DNA from: Opitutaceae bacterium
GTDB lineage: Bacteria; Verrucomicrobiota; Verrucomicrobiia; Opitutales; Opitutaceae
Assembly: GCA_016795545.1 (NCBI GenBank)
Contig: JAEUGX010000039.1
Span: 1 to 64,000 of the forward strand
DNA length: 64,000 nucleotides
Reading direction: 5' to 3'
Of the stretch, positions 53,645 to 62,606 are shown piece after piece; within the stretch, counting starts at the first letter, position 1, and the number at the start of each line of letters is the position of its first letter. The translations under genes and the position numbers were made by a program. The notes under the pieces were generated by a model. That model worked only from the letters and a program-made list of their open reading frames with translations. It made no database searches and was not told the DNA's origin.

Positions 53645-54288
53645 AGCCGCACTTCCAGGACCGCCCGGACGCCGGCGCGCAGCTGGCCGGCAGGCTCGCC
53701 GCCTATGCCGGCCGCCCGGATGTGACCATCCTCGCCCTGCCCCGCGGCGGCGTGCCCGTCGCCCGCGCCGTGGCCGCCCGGCTCGGCGTCCCGCTCGACG
53801 TGCTGGTCGTGCGCAAGCTCGGCGTGCCCGGGCACGAGGAGCTGGCGATGGGCGCCGTGGCCGGCGGCGGCGTGCAGGTGCTGAACCATGACATCGTCAA
53901 TTCCCTCGGCCTGGACCGCGTGACGATCGAGCAGGTCGCGGCCCGGGAGCGCCGCGAGCTCGCCCGCCGCGAGCGGGCCTACCGGGGAGACCGGCCTCCG
54001 GCGCCCGTGGCCGGCCGCACCGTGATCCTGGTCGACGACGGCATCGCCACCGGGGCCACCGCCCGCGCCGCCCTGGCCGCGCTGCGCACGCGCGGCGCGG
54101 ACCGGCTCGTCGTGGCCGCACCGACGATCTCCCCGGAGGCGTTCCGGCAGCTGCGCAGCTGCGCCGACGAGGTGGTGGCCGTGATCGTGCCCGACGCGTT
54201 CCAGGGCGTCGGCGAGTGGTACGACAACTTCACGCAGACGACCGACGACGAGGTGCGGGCCCTGCTGGCTCCGGTCGCAGCCTCCTAA
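53641..54288 (+). CDS. Phosphoribosyltransferase family protein
   Basis: A 215-residue type I PRT-fold protein. The early loop reads ILALPRGGVPVARAVAARLG, the flexible region VVRKLGVPGHEELAMGAVA, and the PRPP loop VILVDDGIATGATARAAL has the two acidic residues and the TGAT turn. The terminal sequence GVGEWYDNFTQTTDDEVRALL matches stand-alone PRT proteins that occur beside Hsp20 and Usp genes, such as the PRT domain of Mycobacterium Rv2030c. Substrate unknown. Overlaps the cfa-like gene by ATGA and is followed by hsp20 under its own promoter. Confidence 0.9.
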   Translation: MKPHFQDRPDAGAQLAGRLAAYAGRPDVTILALPRGGVPVARAVAARLGVPLDVLVVRKLGVPGHEELAMGAVAGGGVQVLNHDIVNSLGLDRVTIEQVAARERRELARRERAYRGDRPPAPVAGRTVILVDDGIATGATARAALAALRTRGADRLVVAAPTISPEAFRQLRSCADEVVAVIVPDAFQGVGEWYDNFTQTTDDEVRALLAPVAAS

Positions 54289-54296
54289 CACGGCGC

Positions 54297-54357
54297 CAAA
54301 ATCCGCCCAGGTTCCGCCAAGCGCTGCGGAGCCGCGGGGAGGCGGCGGCGCTAATTT
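54297..54357 (+). promoter_or_regulatory. hsp20 promoter with tandem 21-bp direct-repeat operator
   Basis: Upstream copy CAAAATCCGCCC (54297-54308) and downstream copy CAAGCGCTGCGG (54318-54329), 21 bp apart. TAATTT (54352-54357) begins 34 bp after the downstream copy starts. A 47-base leader with AGGAGA precedes the ATG. Confidence 0.78.
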
Positions 54358-54410
54358 GGCTCACGCCCGCCGGGAATCCATCCGGCAACGCAAAACAGGA
54401 GAAATCCGCC

Positions 54411-54869
54411 ATGAAAAACCAGATCACCCGCTGGAACCCGTTCCGGGAAATGGAGCAGGTCCAGGACCGACTGAGCTCCCTGTGGAACTGGGAGCCCTTC
54501 CGCCTCAACGGCCCCGCCGAGGAGGCTCTGGCCGTCAACGAGTGGAGCCCGCGCGTGGACATCGTCGAGGCCGAGCGCGAGTTCATCGTGAAAGTGGAGC
54601 TGCCCGAGATGAAGCGCGAGGACGTCAAGGTGAACGTCGAGGACCACCTCCTCACCATCACCGGCGAGCGCAAGCTCGAGCAGGAAGAGAAGAACCAGAA
54701 GTTCCACCGCATCGAGCGGCAGTACGGCAGCTTCGCCCGGAGCTTCACCCTGCCCGCGACCGCCACCGGGGACAAGGTGACGGCCGAATTCAAGGACGGG
54801 CTGCTGCGCGTCCACGTGCCGAAAGACGCCAAGACCGCCGCCAAGACGGTCGAGATCAAGGCCAGCTAG
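54411..54869 (+). CDS. Hsp20/alpha-crystallin small heat shock protein
   Basis: A 152-residue ATP-independent holdase. The N-terminal region is NQITRWNPFREMEQVQDRLS, the alpha-crystallin domain spans about residues 43-135 (WSPRVDIVEAEREFIVKVEL, DVKVNVEDHLLTITGERKLE, FARSFTLPATATGD, AEFKDGLLRVHVPK) and the C-terminal tail holds KTVEIKAS. A clear ribosome-binding site (CAGGAGAAATCC) fixes the ATG at 54411. It has a full tandem operator and is ended by an intrinsic terminator. Confidence 0.96.
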   Translation: MKNQITRWNPFREMEQVQDRLSSLWNWEPFRLNGPAEEALAVNEWSPRVDIVEAEREFIVKVELPEMKREDVKVNVEDHLLTITGERKLEQEEKNQKFHRIERQYGSFARSFTLPATATGDKVTAEFKDGLLRVHVPKDAKTAAKTVEIKAS

Positions 54870-54887
54870 CTCCGTTCCCCTCCCGCC

Positions 54888-54919
54888 GCCGCGTCCGCCA
54901 GAAGTGGACGCGGCTTTTT
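54888..54919 (+). terminator. Rho-independent terminator after hsp20
   Basis: GCCGCGTCC and GGACGCGGC form a perfect 9-bp stem around a 9-base loop, followed by five T residues. It ends the hsp20 transcript and lies 7 bp before the converging dksA-like gene. Confidence 0.88.
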
Positions 54920-54926
54920 GTTCCCC

Positions 54927-55310
54927 TCACCGCCCCGCCGTCTCCCGCCAGGGCGCGGCGCGCAGCCGGGCTTCGGGGATGGCGCGGCCCGTGACCGGGC
55001 AGATCCCGTAGGTGCCGCGCTCGATGCGGTCGAGCGCCCGGTCGATCAGCCACCGGGCCTCCGCCGGATCCGCCGGCAGGCAGCGCTCCAGGTCGAGATC
55101 GACCAGGTCGACGGCGTGCAGGGTCGGATGTTCGAGCGGCTGGGCCAGCTCGCGCAGCCGGGATCCCTGGCCGTGGCGCAGACGGAGGCGCAGGCCGAGC
55201 AACGTCCGGTAGTGCCAGGCCCACCGCGAGTCGATCGGCGAGGAGTGTATCCGCCCGTGCAGCCGCGAGGCGGATGTCCGGGCCGTGGGATGAGAGAGCG
55301 TCGCGACCAT
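54927..55310 (-). CDS. DksA/TraR-like protein with a reduced finger (first copy)
   Basis: A 127-residue protein with a long basic N-terminal helix region (WHYRTLLGLRLRLRHGQGSR) and the C-terminal DksA/TraR block RALDRIERGTYGICPVTGRAIPEARLRAAPW split across two conserved runs. Only one of the four zinc Cys is kept (ICPVTG), so zinc binding as in DksA is unlikely. DksA-type proteins enter the RNA polymerase secondary channel; whether this one does is open. It begins 5 bp after the CBM48 gene stop and probably shares its operator-bearing promoter. An upstream extension is possible. Confidence 0.75.
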   Translation of the reverse strand: MVATLSHPTARTSASRLHGRIHSSPIDSRWAWHYRTLLGLRLRLRHGQGSRLRELAQPLEHPTLHAVDLVDLDLERCLPADPAEARWLIDRALDRIERGTYGICPVTGRAIPEARLRAAPWRETAGR

Positions 55311-55315
55311 GGCGG

Positions 55316-55711
55316 TCAGACCGTCAGCACGGCGTTGAAGCTGCCGAACGGATTGGGCACGAGCTCGACGGCCTGCGGGTCGTCGCACCACTGTCCGTCG
55401 ACGAAATAGCGGTACTCGTACCGGCCCGGCGGCAGTTCCAGCTCCGCGAGCCAGACGCCGTCGGCCTGGTGTGCCAGGGGATGCGCCTCCACGTTCCAGT
55501 CGTTGAACGTCCCGGCCAGGCTGACCCGCCGGGCAGCGGGCGCCTCGAGGCCAAAGAGCACCGTCCGGGTGGCGGGATGCAAGGTCAGCGGATCGAGTTC
55601 CAGCGCGCGCCAGAGAAGCGTGGCGGTGACGTCGCCGACGGCCGCGGGAGCCTCGACCCGGGATTCCCGGCGGGCGGGGCCACGCGATGATTTGGCAGTT
55701 GCGTGTTTCAT
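55316..55711 (-). CDS. Stand-alone glycogen-binding (CBM48/AMPK-type) domain protein
   Basis: A 131-residue protein whose second half is a CBM48 beta-sandwich: RRVSLAGTFNDWNVEAHPLA, GVWLAELELPPGRYEYRYFV, DGQWCDDP and VPNPFGSFNAVL. The N-terminal 45 residues are basic and linker-like. There is no catalytic domain, so it may tether to glycogen or regulate a partner enzyme; a glucan phosphorylase is encoded at 63212. The start at 55711 is chosen because the alternative ATG at 55738 lies inside the predicted -10 hexamer, and GGAAGA precedes 55711. Confidence 0.86.
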   Translation of the reverse strand: MKHATAKSSRGPARRESRVEAPAAVGDVTATLLWRALELDPLTLHPATRTVLFGLEAPAARRVSLAGTFNDWNVEAHPLAHQADGVWLAELELPPGRYEYRYFVDGQWCDDPQAVELVPNPFGSFNAVLTV

Positions 55712-55736
55712 GGCGGATTCTTCCCGTGCGAGGCAC

Positions 55737-55797
55737 ACCCTACATCCTCGGCCGGCGTTTGCCCGCGCATTTATTGCCCACCATTCCGCATGGTTTG
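55737..55797 (-). promoter_or_regulatory. CBM48-dksA-like operon promoter with tandem 21-bp direct-repeat operator
   Basis: Upstream copy CAAACCATGCGG (plus-strand 55786-55797) and downstream copy CAATAAATGCGC (55765-55776), 21 bp apart. TAGGGT (55737-55742), the same hexamer as at hpf, begins 34 bp after the downstream copy starts. Confidence 0.75.
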
Positions 55798-55816
55798 TTC
55801 GGCGCGCGGCCGACGC

Positions 55817-56230
55817 TCAGCCGCCCCGGCGACCGGGCGACTCCAGGTGACTGGCGATCTCCCGCACGTACCGGGTCCAGGGCACCGCCCGCAGACGCGC
55901 GGCCGGGATTGGCCGGCCGGTCGCCTCGCACCGGCCGTAGCTTCCGTGCAGGATGCGCTCGATGGCGGCGTTCACCTCGTCCAGCGCCCCGGCCTCCTGG
56001 GCCAGCAGGGCCAGGGTGAAATCGCGCTCCTCCTCGTCGGCGGCGCGCTCGGCCGGGTGGTTGCCGCCGGGCGGCAGCGGCGCGGACGCCTGCTCGCGCG
56101 TGACGCGCTCGACGGCGACCAGGCGGTCACGCAACGCCACCAGCCGGCGGTAATGCGGGGCCCAGCGCCGAGCCACGTGCAGTCGGCTGCGGCGGCGGGA
56201 AGGACGGAGAGAGAAAGGCGAAGGGAGCAT
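55817..56230 (-). CDS. DksA/TraR-like protein with a reduced finger (second copy)
   Basis: A 137-residue relative of the first copy: a basic N-terminus (RRRSRLHVARRWAPHYRRLV), an acidic helical middle (AADEEERDFTLALLAQEAGA) and the block ERILHGSYGRCEATGRPIPA followed by RLRAVPWTRYVREIASHLE. Again only one of the four zinc-finger Cys remains (RCEATG). The coiled-coil acidic tip of DksA is not obvious. It has its own tandem operator. The start at 56230 agrees with the predicted -10 at 56248-56253. Confidence 0.78.
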   Translation of the reverse strand: MLPSPFSLRPSRRRSRLHVARRWAPHYRRLVALRDRLVAVERVTREQASAPLPPGGNHPAERAADEEERDFTLALLAQEAGALDEVNAAIERILHGSYGRCEATGRPIPAARLRAVPWTRYVREIASHLESPGRRGG

Positions 56231-56247
56231 GGGATAAACCGTGCTCC

Positions 56248-56308
56248 ATCCTCCCACACTGCCGCTGGCGGCGCACGCACTCCCTTGGCCATTGCTGCGC
56301 ATATCCTG
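56248..56308 (-). promoter_or_regulatory. Promoter of the second dksA-like gene with tandem 21-bp repeat
   Basis: Upstream copy CAGGATATGCGC (plus-strand 56297-56308) and downstream copy CAAGGGAGTGCG (56276-56287), 21 bp apart. GAGGAT (56248-56253) begins 34 bp after the downstream copy starts; as a -10 it is weak. Confidence 0.6.
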
Positions 56309-56352
56309 CCATTCGCGCCCGGGCGCGGGCGGGCGGCGCCGGTTTCCCGGAT

Positions 56353-57075
56353 TCAGGCGGACGACGTCGAGCCCTGCGATTCGACCCAGCGGACCGCGTG
56401 GCGCACGAGCGCGGTCATGTCGCCCAGCCCGAGCTTGGCCTTCAGGTTGCCGCGGTGGACGTCGACGGTTTTGGTGCTGAGGCCGAGTTGTGCCGCGATC
56501 TCGCGGGTGCTCCGGCCCTGGCCAATGAGCTGGAAGACTTCGAATTCGCGGTCGGTCAGGCGCCCGAACGGGGAATCGGAGTCCCGCGTGCGGCGTCCGG
56601 CCAGGCTGTCCAGCAGCAGGGCCGACATGCGCGGACTGACGTACACTTGCCCGGCCAGCACCTGGCGGATGGCGGTGAGCAGGTTCTCCCCGCCCGCCTC
56701 CTTCATGATGTAGCCGCGCGCGCCGGCCCGCAGCGCACGCTCGGCGTAGATCAGCTCGTCGTGCATCGACACCACCAGGATGGGCAGGGCCGGGTGCAAG
56801 GCCTGCAGGTCACGGATGAAATCGAGTCCGCTGCGGCCCGGCATCGTCAGGTCAGTGAGCACCAGGTCCACGCCGCCCTGCGCCAGGCGCTGCAGGGATT
56901 CGGCCGGGTTGCCGGCCTCGCCGCAGACGACGACGTCGGGCTGCCGGTCGATGAGCTGCGCGAGGCCGGCGCGCATGAACGGATGGTCGTCGACGACGAG
57001 GATGCGCCGGCGCGCGAGCCCGGCGGACGGCGCGGGCTTGCCCGGGGCGGAAGGGCGCGGACGCGAAGGCTTCAT
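56353..57075 (-). CDS. NarL/LuxR-type response regulator
   Basis: A 240-residue DNA-binding response regulator. The receiver domain (about 25-140) has the acidic pair in ILVVDDHPFMRAGL, phospho-acceptor Asp75 (LVLTDLTMPG) and the conserved Lys in GYIMKEAGG. The LuxR HTH (about 170-235) reads LTDREFEVFQLIGQGRSTRE and LGLSTKTVDVHRGNLKAKLG. It overlaps the REC-HisKA_3 kinase by 4 bp, so the kinase is its likely partner. This is the same pairing as DosR with DosS/DosT. Confidence 0.94.
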   Translation of the reverse strand: MKPSRPRPSAPGKPAPSAGLARRRILVVDDHPFMRAGLAQLIDRQPDVVVCGEAGNPAESLQRLAQGGVDLVLTDLTMPGRSGLDFIRDLQALHPALPILVVSMHDELIYAERALRAGARGYIMKEAGGENLLTAIRQVLAGQVYVSPRMSALLLDSLAGRRTRDSDSPFGRLTDREFEVFQLIGQGRSTREIAAQLGLSTKTVDVHRGNLKAKLGLGDMTALVRHAVRWVESQGSTSSA

Positions 57076-58121
57076 GGGCGGAGCGGGAGCCGGCACCGGA
57101 TGGTCGTGCCGCGACCGGGCACGGACTCCACCGCCAGTTCCGCACCGATGACGCTGGCGCGGTGCCGCATGACCTGCAAGCCCAGGCCGGCAGCGCGGCT
57201 CTCGACGAAGCCGCGCCCGTTGTCCGTCACGCTGAGGCGCAATTCCTGCGCGTCGCGGACCAGGGCCACGACGATGCGCCGGGCCCGGCTGTGCTTGAGG
57301 GCGTTGTTCACCGCCTCCTGCGCGATCCGGTAGAGCTGGACCGCGGCGGCGGCGTCGCTGAGGTGCACGACGGCCGGGCAGTCCAGCCGGCATTCCACGC
57401 GACCGAGCGAATGGGTGCGGTCGGCCAGCTCGACGAGGCTGGCCCAGAGCGCGTCGGAGCCGCCCTTGATCGGGGCCAGGCCGCGGGCCAGCGAACGGAC
57501 CTGCGCGATGGACTCGCGCAGGAACTGGCCGATCCGGTCGACCTGCCGGGCGAGCCGGGGCTGGCCGGCCACGTCGGCCTTGAGTCCGGCACAGAGGATC
57601 TCGATGGCGGTGAGCTGCTGCCCGAGCCCGTCGTGCAGGTCGGCGCCGATGCGCCGCTGCTCGTTCTCGCTGATCTCGAGCAACTCGCGCTCCAGCCGCT
57701 GGCGCTGCTCGCGCTCGGCCGCCAGGGCCCGGTCGCGGTCGACCGCGCGCAGCGCCCGGCTGACCACGCCCGGCAGCAGGTCGAGCAGCGCGGTGTTCTT
57801 GCTCACGTAGTCGAGCGCCCCGCGGCGCATCATCGCCACCGCCACCTTCTCGTCGCCCTGGCCGGTGACCACGATGAAGGGCACCGCCAGCCCCTCCCGC
57901 TCCATGCGCTGCAGGAGCGCCTCGCCGCCGGCGTCCTTGAGCTTGAGGTCGAGCAGCAGCAGGTCCGGCCGGCCCTGCGCCAGGCAGGCCATGAGGGCCG
58001 AGCCCGAACGCGCGCCGCTGACCGCGTAGCCCTCGGCGCGCAGCGTCTCCGTCATGAGCATGAGGAGGCCCTCGTCGTCATCGACCACGAGAATCTGCCG
58101 GGGCTGGGCGGAGGTGGGCAC
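57072..58121 (-). CDS. Hybrid protein: receiver domain fused to a HisKA_3 histidine kinase
   Basis: A 349-residue cytosolic kinase with an N-terminal receiver (residues about 8-125; ILVVDDDEG, phospho-Asp58 in LLLLDLKLKD) and a DosS/NarX-type transmitter. The HisKA_3 box is NEQRRIGADLHDGLGQQLTA with phospho-acceptor His163; the ATPase has QEAVNNALKHSRA, VTDNGRGF and GLGLQVMRHRA. It has no membrane span or sensor, so its input is presumably phosphotransfer to the receiver from the PAS kinase encoded upstream. Overlaps the NarL regulator gene. Confidence 0.93.
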   Translation of the reverse strand: MPTSAQPRQILVVDDDEGLLMLMTETLRAEGYAVSGARSGSALMACLAQGRPDLLLLDLKLKDAGGEALLQRMEREGLAVPFIVVTGQGDEKVAVAMMRRGALDYVSKNTALLDLLPGVVSRALRAVDRDRALAAEREQRQRLERELLEISENEQRRIGADLHDGLGQQLTAIEILCAGLKADVAGQPRLARQVDRIGQFLRESIAQVRSLARGLAPIKGGSDALWASLVELADRTHSLGRVECRLDCPAVVHLSDAAAAVQLYRIAQEAVNNALKHSRARRIVVALVRDAQELRLSVTDNGRGFVESRAAGLGLQVMRHRASVIGAELAVESVPGRGTTIRCRLPLRP

Positions 58122-58129
58122 GCGCCGGG

Positions 58130-58569
58130 CTAGTGTCCGTTCACCGGCGGCAGCAGGAGCAGCAGGATGAACATGCCCAGCCGCCGGATGGCCTCGGCGA
58201 ACTTCTCGTAGTCGACGGGCTTCTGCACGTAGACGCTGCAGCCCAGCTCGTGGCAGCGCTCGACCTCGCGGGCGTCGTCGGTGGTCGTGAGCATGATGAC
58301 CGGCAGCTTGCGCAGTTCCGGGTCCGTCTTGATTCGCCGCAGCACCTCGATCCCGTCAATCTTCGGCATCCGGATGTCGAGGAGGACCAGGTACATCCGG
58401 CCGTTCTCGCGCACGCGGCCGGGGCCGCGGCGGAAGAGAAAATCCAGCACCGCCTGGCCGTCGCGGAAATGCTCGACCGGGTTGTGCAGTCCCGCCGCCT
58501 CGAGGTTCTGCCGCATGAGGATGGCATGCCCCTCGTCGTCCTCGACGATCAGAATGACAGGGGGCTGGT

Positions 58570-58573
<4 letters not shown>
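58130..58573 (-). CDS. Single-domain response regulator (Rcp1-like)
   Basis: A 147-residue receiver without an output domain. It begins VILIVEDDEGHAILMRQNLE, has phospho-acceptor Asp66 (YLVLLDIRMPKIDG), Thr in VIMLTTTDD and Lys in YVQKPVDYEKF. Rcp1-like receivers carry phosphate between a kinase and downstream proteins. Its start overlaps the PAS-kinase stop (ATGA) and its stop is 8 bp before the hybrid kinase. Confidence 0.94.
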
Positions 58574-60195
<1,622 letters not shown>

Positions 60196-60344
60196 GGCAT
60201 AACCGATAAGCGCGCCCCCGCTCCGGGGCAAGTCCGGACGCAGTCCCGGCCCGGCGGGCTCGCGCCGGGCGGGATCCGCACGCTAAAGGAATTCCCTAGT
60301 CCGATTTCGGCGGACCTCCAATACCCCCGCGCCGCGGGGCCTGC

Positions 60345-60350
60345 TATGCT
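60345..60350 (+). promoter_or_regulatory. Extended -10 element immediately before the PocR-AraC gene
   Basis: TGCTATGCT fits an extended -10 (TGnTATnnT). It ends 9 bases before the ATG at 60360, so the transcript would be leaderless or nearly so, and no Shine-Dalgarno sequence is seen. No tandem operator is present here. Confidence 0.45.
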
Positions 60351-60359
60351 GGCGGCACT

Positions 60360-61313
60360 ATGGAAATTCCCACGCCTTCCATCGGTCAACCCCACGAATC
60401 CTCGCTGCGCGAACGCGCGGCTCTGGTCGCCCGGCTGCAGTCCTCCGACATCTTCCGCGACTACCAGCGCGCTTTCCAAGCCATCACCGGCCTGCCGCTG
60501 GCGATGCGGGCGGCCACCTCCTTCCAGGCCCCGATGCAGGGCACGACCCGCGGCAACGCGTTCTGCTCCCTGATGGCGTCGCGGAGCAAGACCTGCTCGG
60601 CCTGCCTCCTCGTCCAGCAGAAGCTCGAGGCGGCGGCGACGCAGCGTGCGGAGACCATGGCCTGCTTCGGCGGGCTCCATGAATCCGCGGTACCGATCCG
60701 CGTCGGCGAGAACGTCGTCGCCTACCTGCAGACCGGGCAGGTGCTGTTCCAGGCGCCTTCCGCGGCCGAGTCGCGCCAGGCGGCCCGCCAGGCCAGCGAG
60801 CTGGACCGCACGCTCGACCGCGCCGGCCTCGAGGCGGCGTACCGCGAGTCGCGCGTCGTGAGCCGCGCCCAGTACGAGTCGACGCTCCGCCTGCTCGAGA
60901 TCTTCGCCCAGCAGTTGTCGGCGCTGAGCAACGAGCTCATGGTCAAGCAGGCCCTGGCCGAGGCCCCGGCCGTCACCCGGGCCCGCGCCTACATCGCCGC
61001 GCACCTGGCCGAGGACATCAGCCTGCCGCAGGTCGCGCGGGCCGTGGGCATGAGCCCCTTCTACTTCTGCAAGAACTTCAAGAAGGGCACGGGACTCACC
61101 TTCATCGAGTACCTCTCCCGCATGCGGGTCGAGACGGTGAAGCAGCTCCTCCTCAACCCCTACAAGCGGGTCAGCGAGGCCGCCTACGAGGCGGGCTTCC
61201 AGTCGCTGTCGCAGTTCAACCGCGTCTTCCACCGCATCACGGGCCAGCCGCCGTCGGTCTACCGCGAGCATCTGCATGGCGCGGCCGCCGGCACGCACGC
61301 CCACGCGGCGTGA
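60360..61313 (+). CDS. PocR-domain AraC-family transcriptional regulator
   Basis: A 317-residue activator. The N-terminal PocR sensor domain (about 25-180) contains Cys69 (NAFCSL), Cys79 and Cys82 (CSAC) and Cys102 (ACFGGLHESAVPI), a four-Cys arrangement that could bind a metal or an iron-sulfur cluster. The AraC DNA-binding domain (about 212-310) has its first HTH in SLPQVARAVGMSPFYFCKNF and the second in VSEAAYEAGFQSLSQFNRVF. AraC-type dimers bind direct repeats, classically 21 bp apart, so this is the best candidate for the tandem operators of the island. Divergent from the PAS-kinase operon and followed 18 bp later by the M50 protease. Confidence 0.92.
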   Translation: MEIPTPSIGQPHESSLRERAALVARLQSSDIFRDYQRAFQAITGLPLAMRAATSFQAPMQGTTRGNAFCSLMASRSKTCSACLLVQQKLEAAATQRAETMACFGGLHESAVPIRVGENVVAYLQTGQVLFQAPSAAESRQAARQASELDRTLDRAGLEAAYRESRVVSRAQYESTLRLLEIFAQQLSALSNELMVKQALAEAPAVTRARAYIAAHLAEDISLPQVARAVGMSPFYFCKNFKKGTGLTFIEYLSRMRVETVKQLLLNPYKRVSEAAYEAGFQSLSQFNRVFHRITGQPPSVYREHLHGAAAGTHAHAA

Positions 61314-61331
61314 GGCTCCGCGGGGCCGCCC

Positions 61332-62438
61332 ATGAACCCGTCCTGGAAAGTCGGGCGGATCGCCGGGATCAGCCTGCACCTCCACGTCACCTTCCCGCTC
61401 CTCCTGGTCTGGGTCGGGGTGAACGCCTACCTGCGCGCCGGGCGCTGGGGCGACGTGGCGGACGGCCTGGGGTTCACCGTTTTGCTCTTCGCCATCGTCG
61501 TGCTGCATGAGCTCGGCCACGCGCTGACGGCCCGGAGGTTCGGCATCCGGACCCGCGACATCACGCTGCTGCCCATCGGCGGTCTCGCCCGGCTCGACCG
61601 GATGCCCACGCGCGCCCGGGAGGAACTGGCGATCGCCGTCGCCGGCCCGCTGGTCAACGTCGCGCTGGCCTTCGTCTTCCTCGGGGTCGCCGAGCTGCGG
61701 GGCGGCCCCGCCGTGCGGTGGGACGCCTCCGGCATGGAGGGGGATCTTATCGTCCGCCTTTTCTGGGCGAACGTCAGCCTCGCCGCCTTCAACCTGCTGC
61801 CGGCCTTCCCGATGGACGGCGGCCGTGTGCTGCGGGCGCTCCTGGCGCTGCGGCTGGACCCGGTCCGGGCCACCGACATCGCGGCCTTGGTCGGCCGCGG
61901 CTTCGCCGTCATCCTCGCGTTCCTCGGCCTGCTGGCGAATCCCCTGCTCGTGCTCATCGCGCTTTTCGTGTGGATCGGCGCCGGCGAGGAGGCCGGCGCC
62001 ACCCGGCTGAAGTCGGCGCTCGCGGGCGTGCGGGTCGAGGAGGTGATGCTGACGCAGTTCCAGGTTCTCGCCCCCGAAGACACGCTCGGGCGCGCCGTCA
62101 ACCAGCTGCTCGCCGCCAGCCAGCAGGATTTTCCCGTGGTCAGCGAGGGCCGGCTCGTCGGCCTGCTGCGCCGGCCCGAGATCCTGGCGGCCCTCGGCCG
62201 GCCCGGCGCGGGGGCCCGCGTGGGCGACGTCATGCTCCGCGCGTTCCCGAGCGCCCGGGCCGCTGAGCCGGTGGAGCATTTCCTGGCCCGCTGGCGCGAG
62301 CCCGACCGGTCGGGGGCGGTGCCGGTGCTCCGCGACGGTAGGCTCGTCGGCCTCTTCACCCTCGCGAACCTCGGGGAGTTCGTCTCCGTGCAGCTCGTGC
62401 TCGCACAGGCGCGGGCGCAGGAAGCGGACGGGGCCTGA
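61332..62438 (+). CDS. Site-2 protease (M50) with C-terminal CBS pair
   Basis: A 368-residue intramembrane metalloprotease. The zinc motif HELGH is at residues 59-63, and the second metal motif is NLLPAFPMDGGRVLRALL at about 155-172. Six hydrophobic segments lie before residue 225; two CBS motifs follow (VEEVMLTQFQVLAPEDTLGR and VGDVMLRAFPSARAAEPVEH), which often bind adenine nucleotides. The layout matches Rip3 (Rv2625c) of Mycobacterium, a DosR-regulon member. Probably in one unit with the AraC gene. The substrate is unknown. Confidence 0.93.
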   Translation: MNPSWKVGRIAGISLHLHVTFPLLLVWVGVNAYLRAGRWGDVADGLGFTVLLFAIVVLHELGHALTARRFGIRTRDITLLPIGGLARLDRMPTRAREELAIAVAGPLVNVALAFVFLGVAELRGGPAVRWDASGMEGDLIVRLFWANVSLAAFNLLPAFPMDGGRVLRALLALRLDPVRATDIAALVGRGFAVILAFLGLLANPLLVLIALFVWIGAGEEAGATRLKSALAGVRVEEVMLTQFQVLAPEDTLGRAVNQLLAASQQDFPVVSEGRLVGLLRRPEILAALGRPGAGARVGDVMLRAFPSARAAEPVEHFLARWREPDRSGAVPVLRDGRLVGLFTLANLGEFVSVQLVLAQARAQEADGA

Positions 62439-62488
62439 ACGGCCGTGGAGAGGAACAAGGCGCCCGCGGCCGGGTGCCGCCGCGAAGG

Positions 62489-62549
62489 CAAGATCTGCGG
62501 GGTATTTGCCAAGCACCGGCGGGCCGGCCGGCGGTGGGCGTGCTAATAA
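62489..62549 (+). promoter_or_regulatory. Nitroreductase-operon promoter with tandem 21-bp direct-repeat operator
   Basis: Upstream copy CAAGATCTGCGG (62489-62500) and downstream copy CAAGCACCGGCG (62510-62521), 21 bp apart. TAATAA (62544-62549) begins 34 bp after the downstream copy starts, with about 50 bases of leader before the ATG at 62607. Confidence 0.75.
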
Positions 62550-62606
62550 TAAGCATGGCCGCCATCCCGCTCCTTCCGGCCGTCCCGCCCTAGCGCCCAA
62601 CCCGCC

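Noticed and set aside
47581-54393. The 13-mer TCCGGCAACGCAA occurs upstream of both ppsA (47581) and hsp20 (54381)
   Set aside because: Its position relative to the operators and -10 elements differs between the two, and no other promoter of the island has it.
60229-60250. A CAAGTCC sequence upstream of the PocR-AraC gene, considered as another operator
   Set aside because: The right half (GGACG) does not fit, and there is no second copy 21 bp away.
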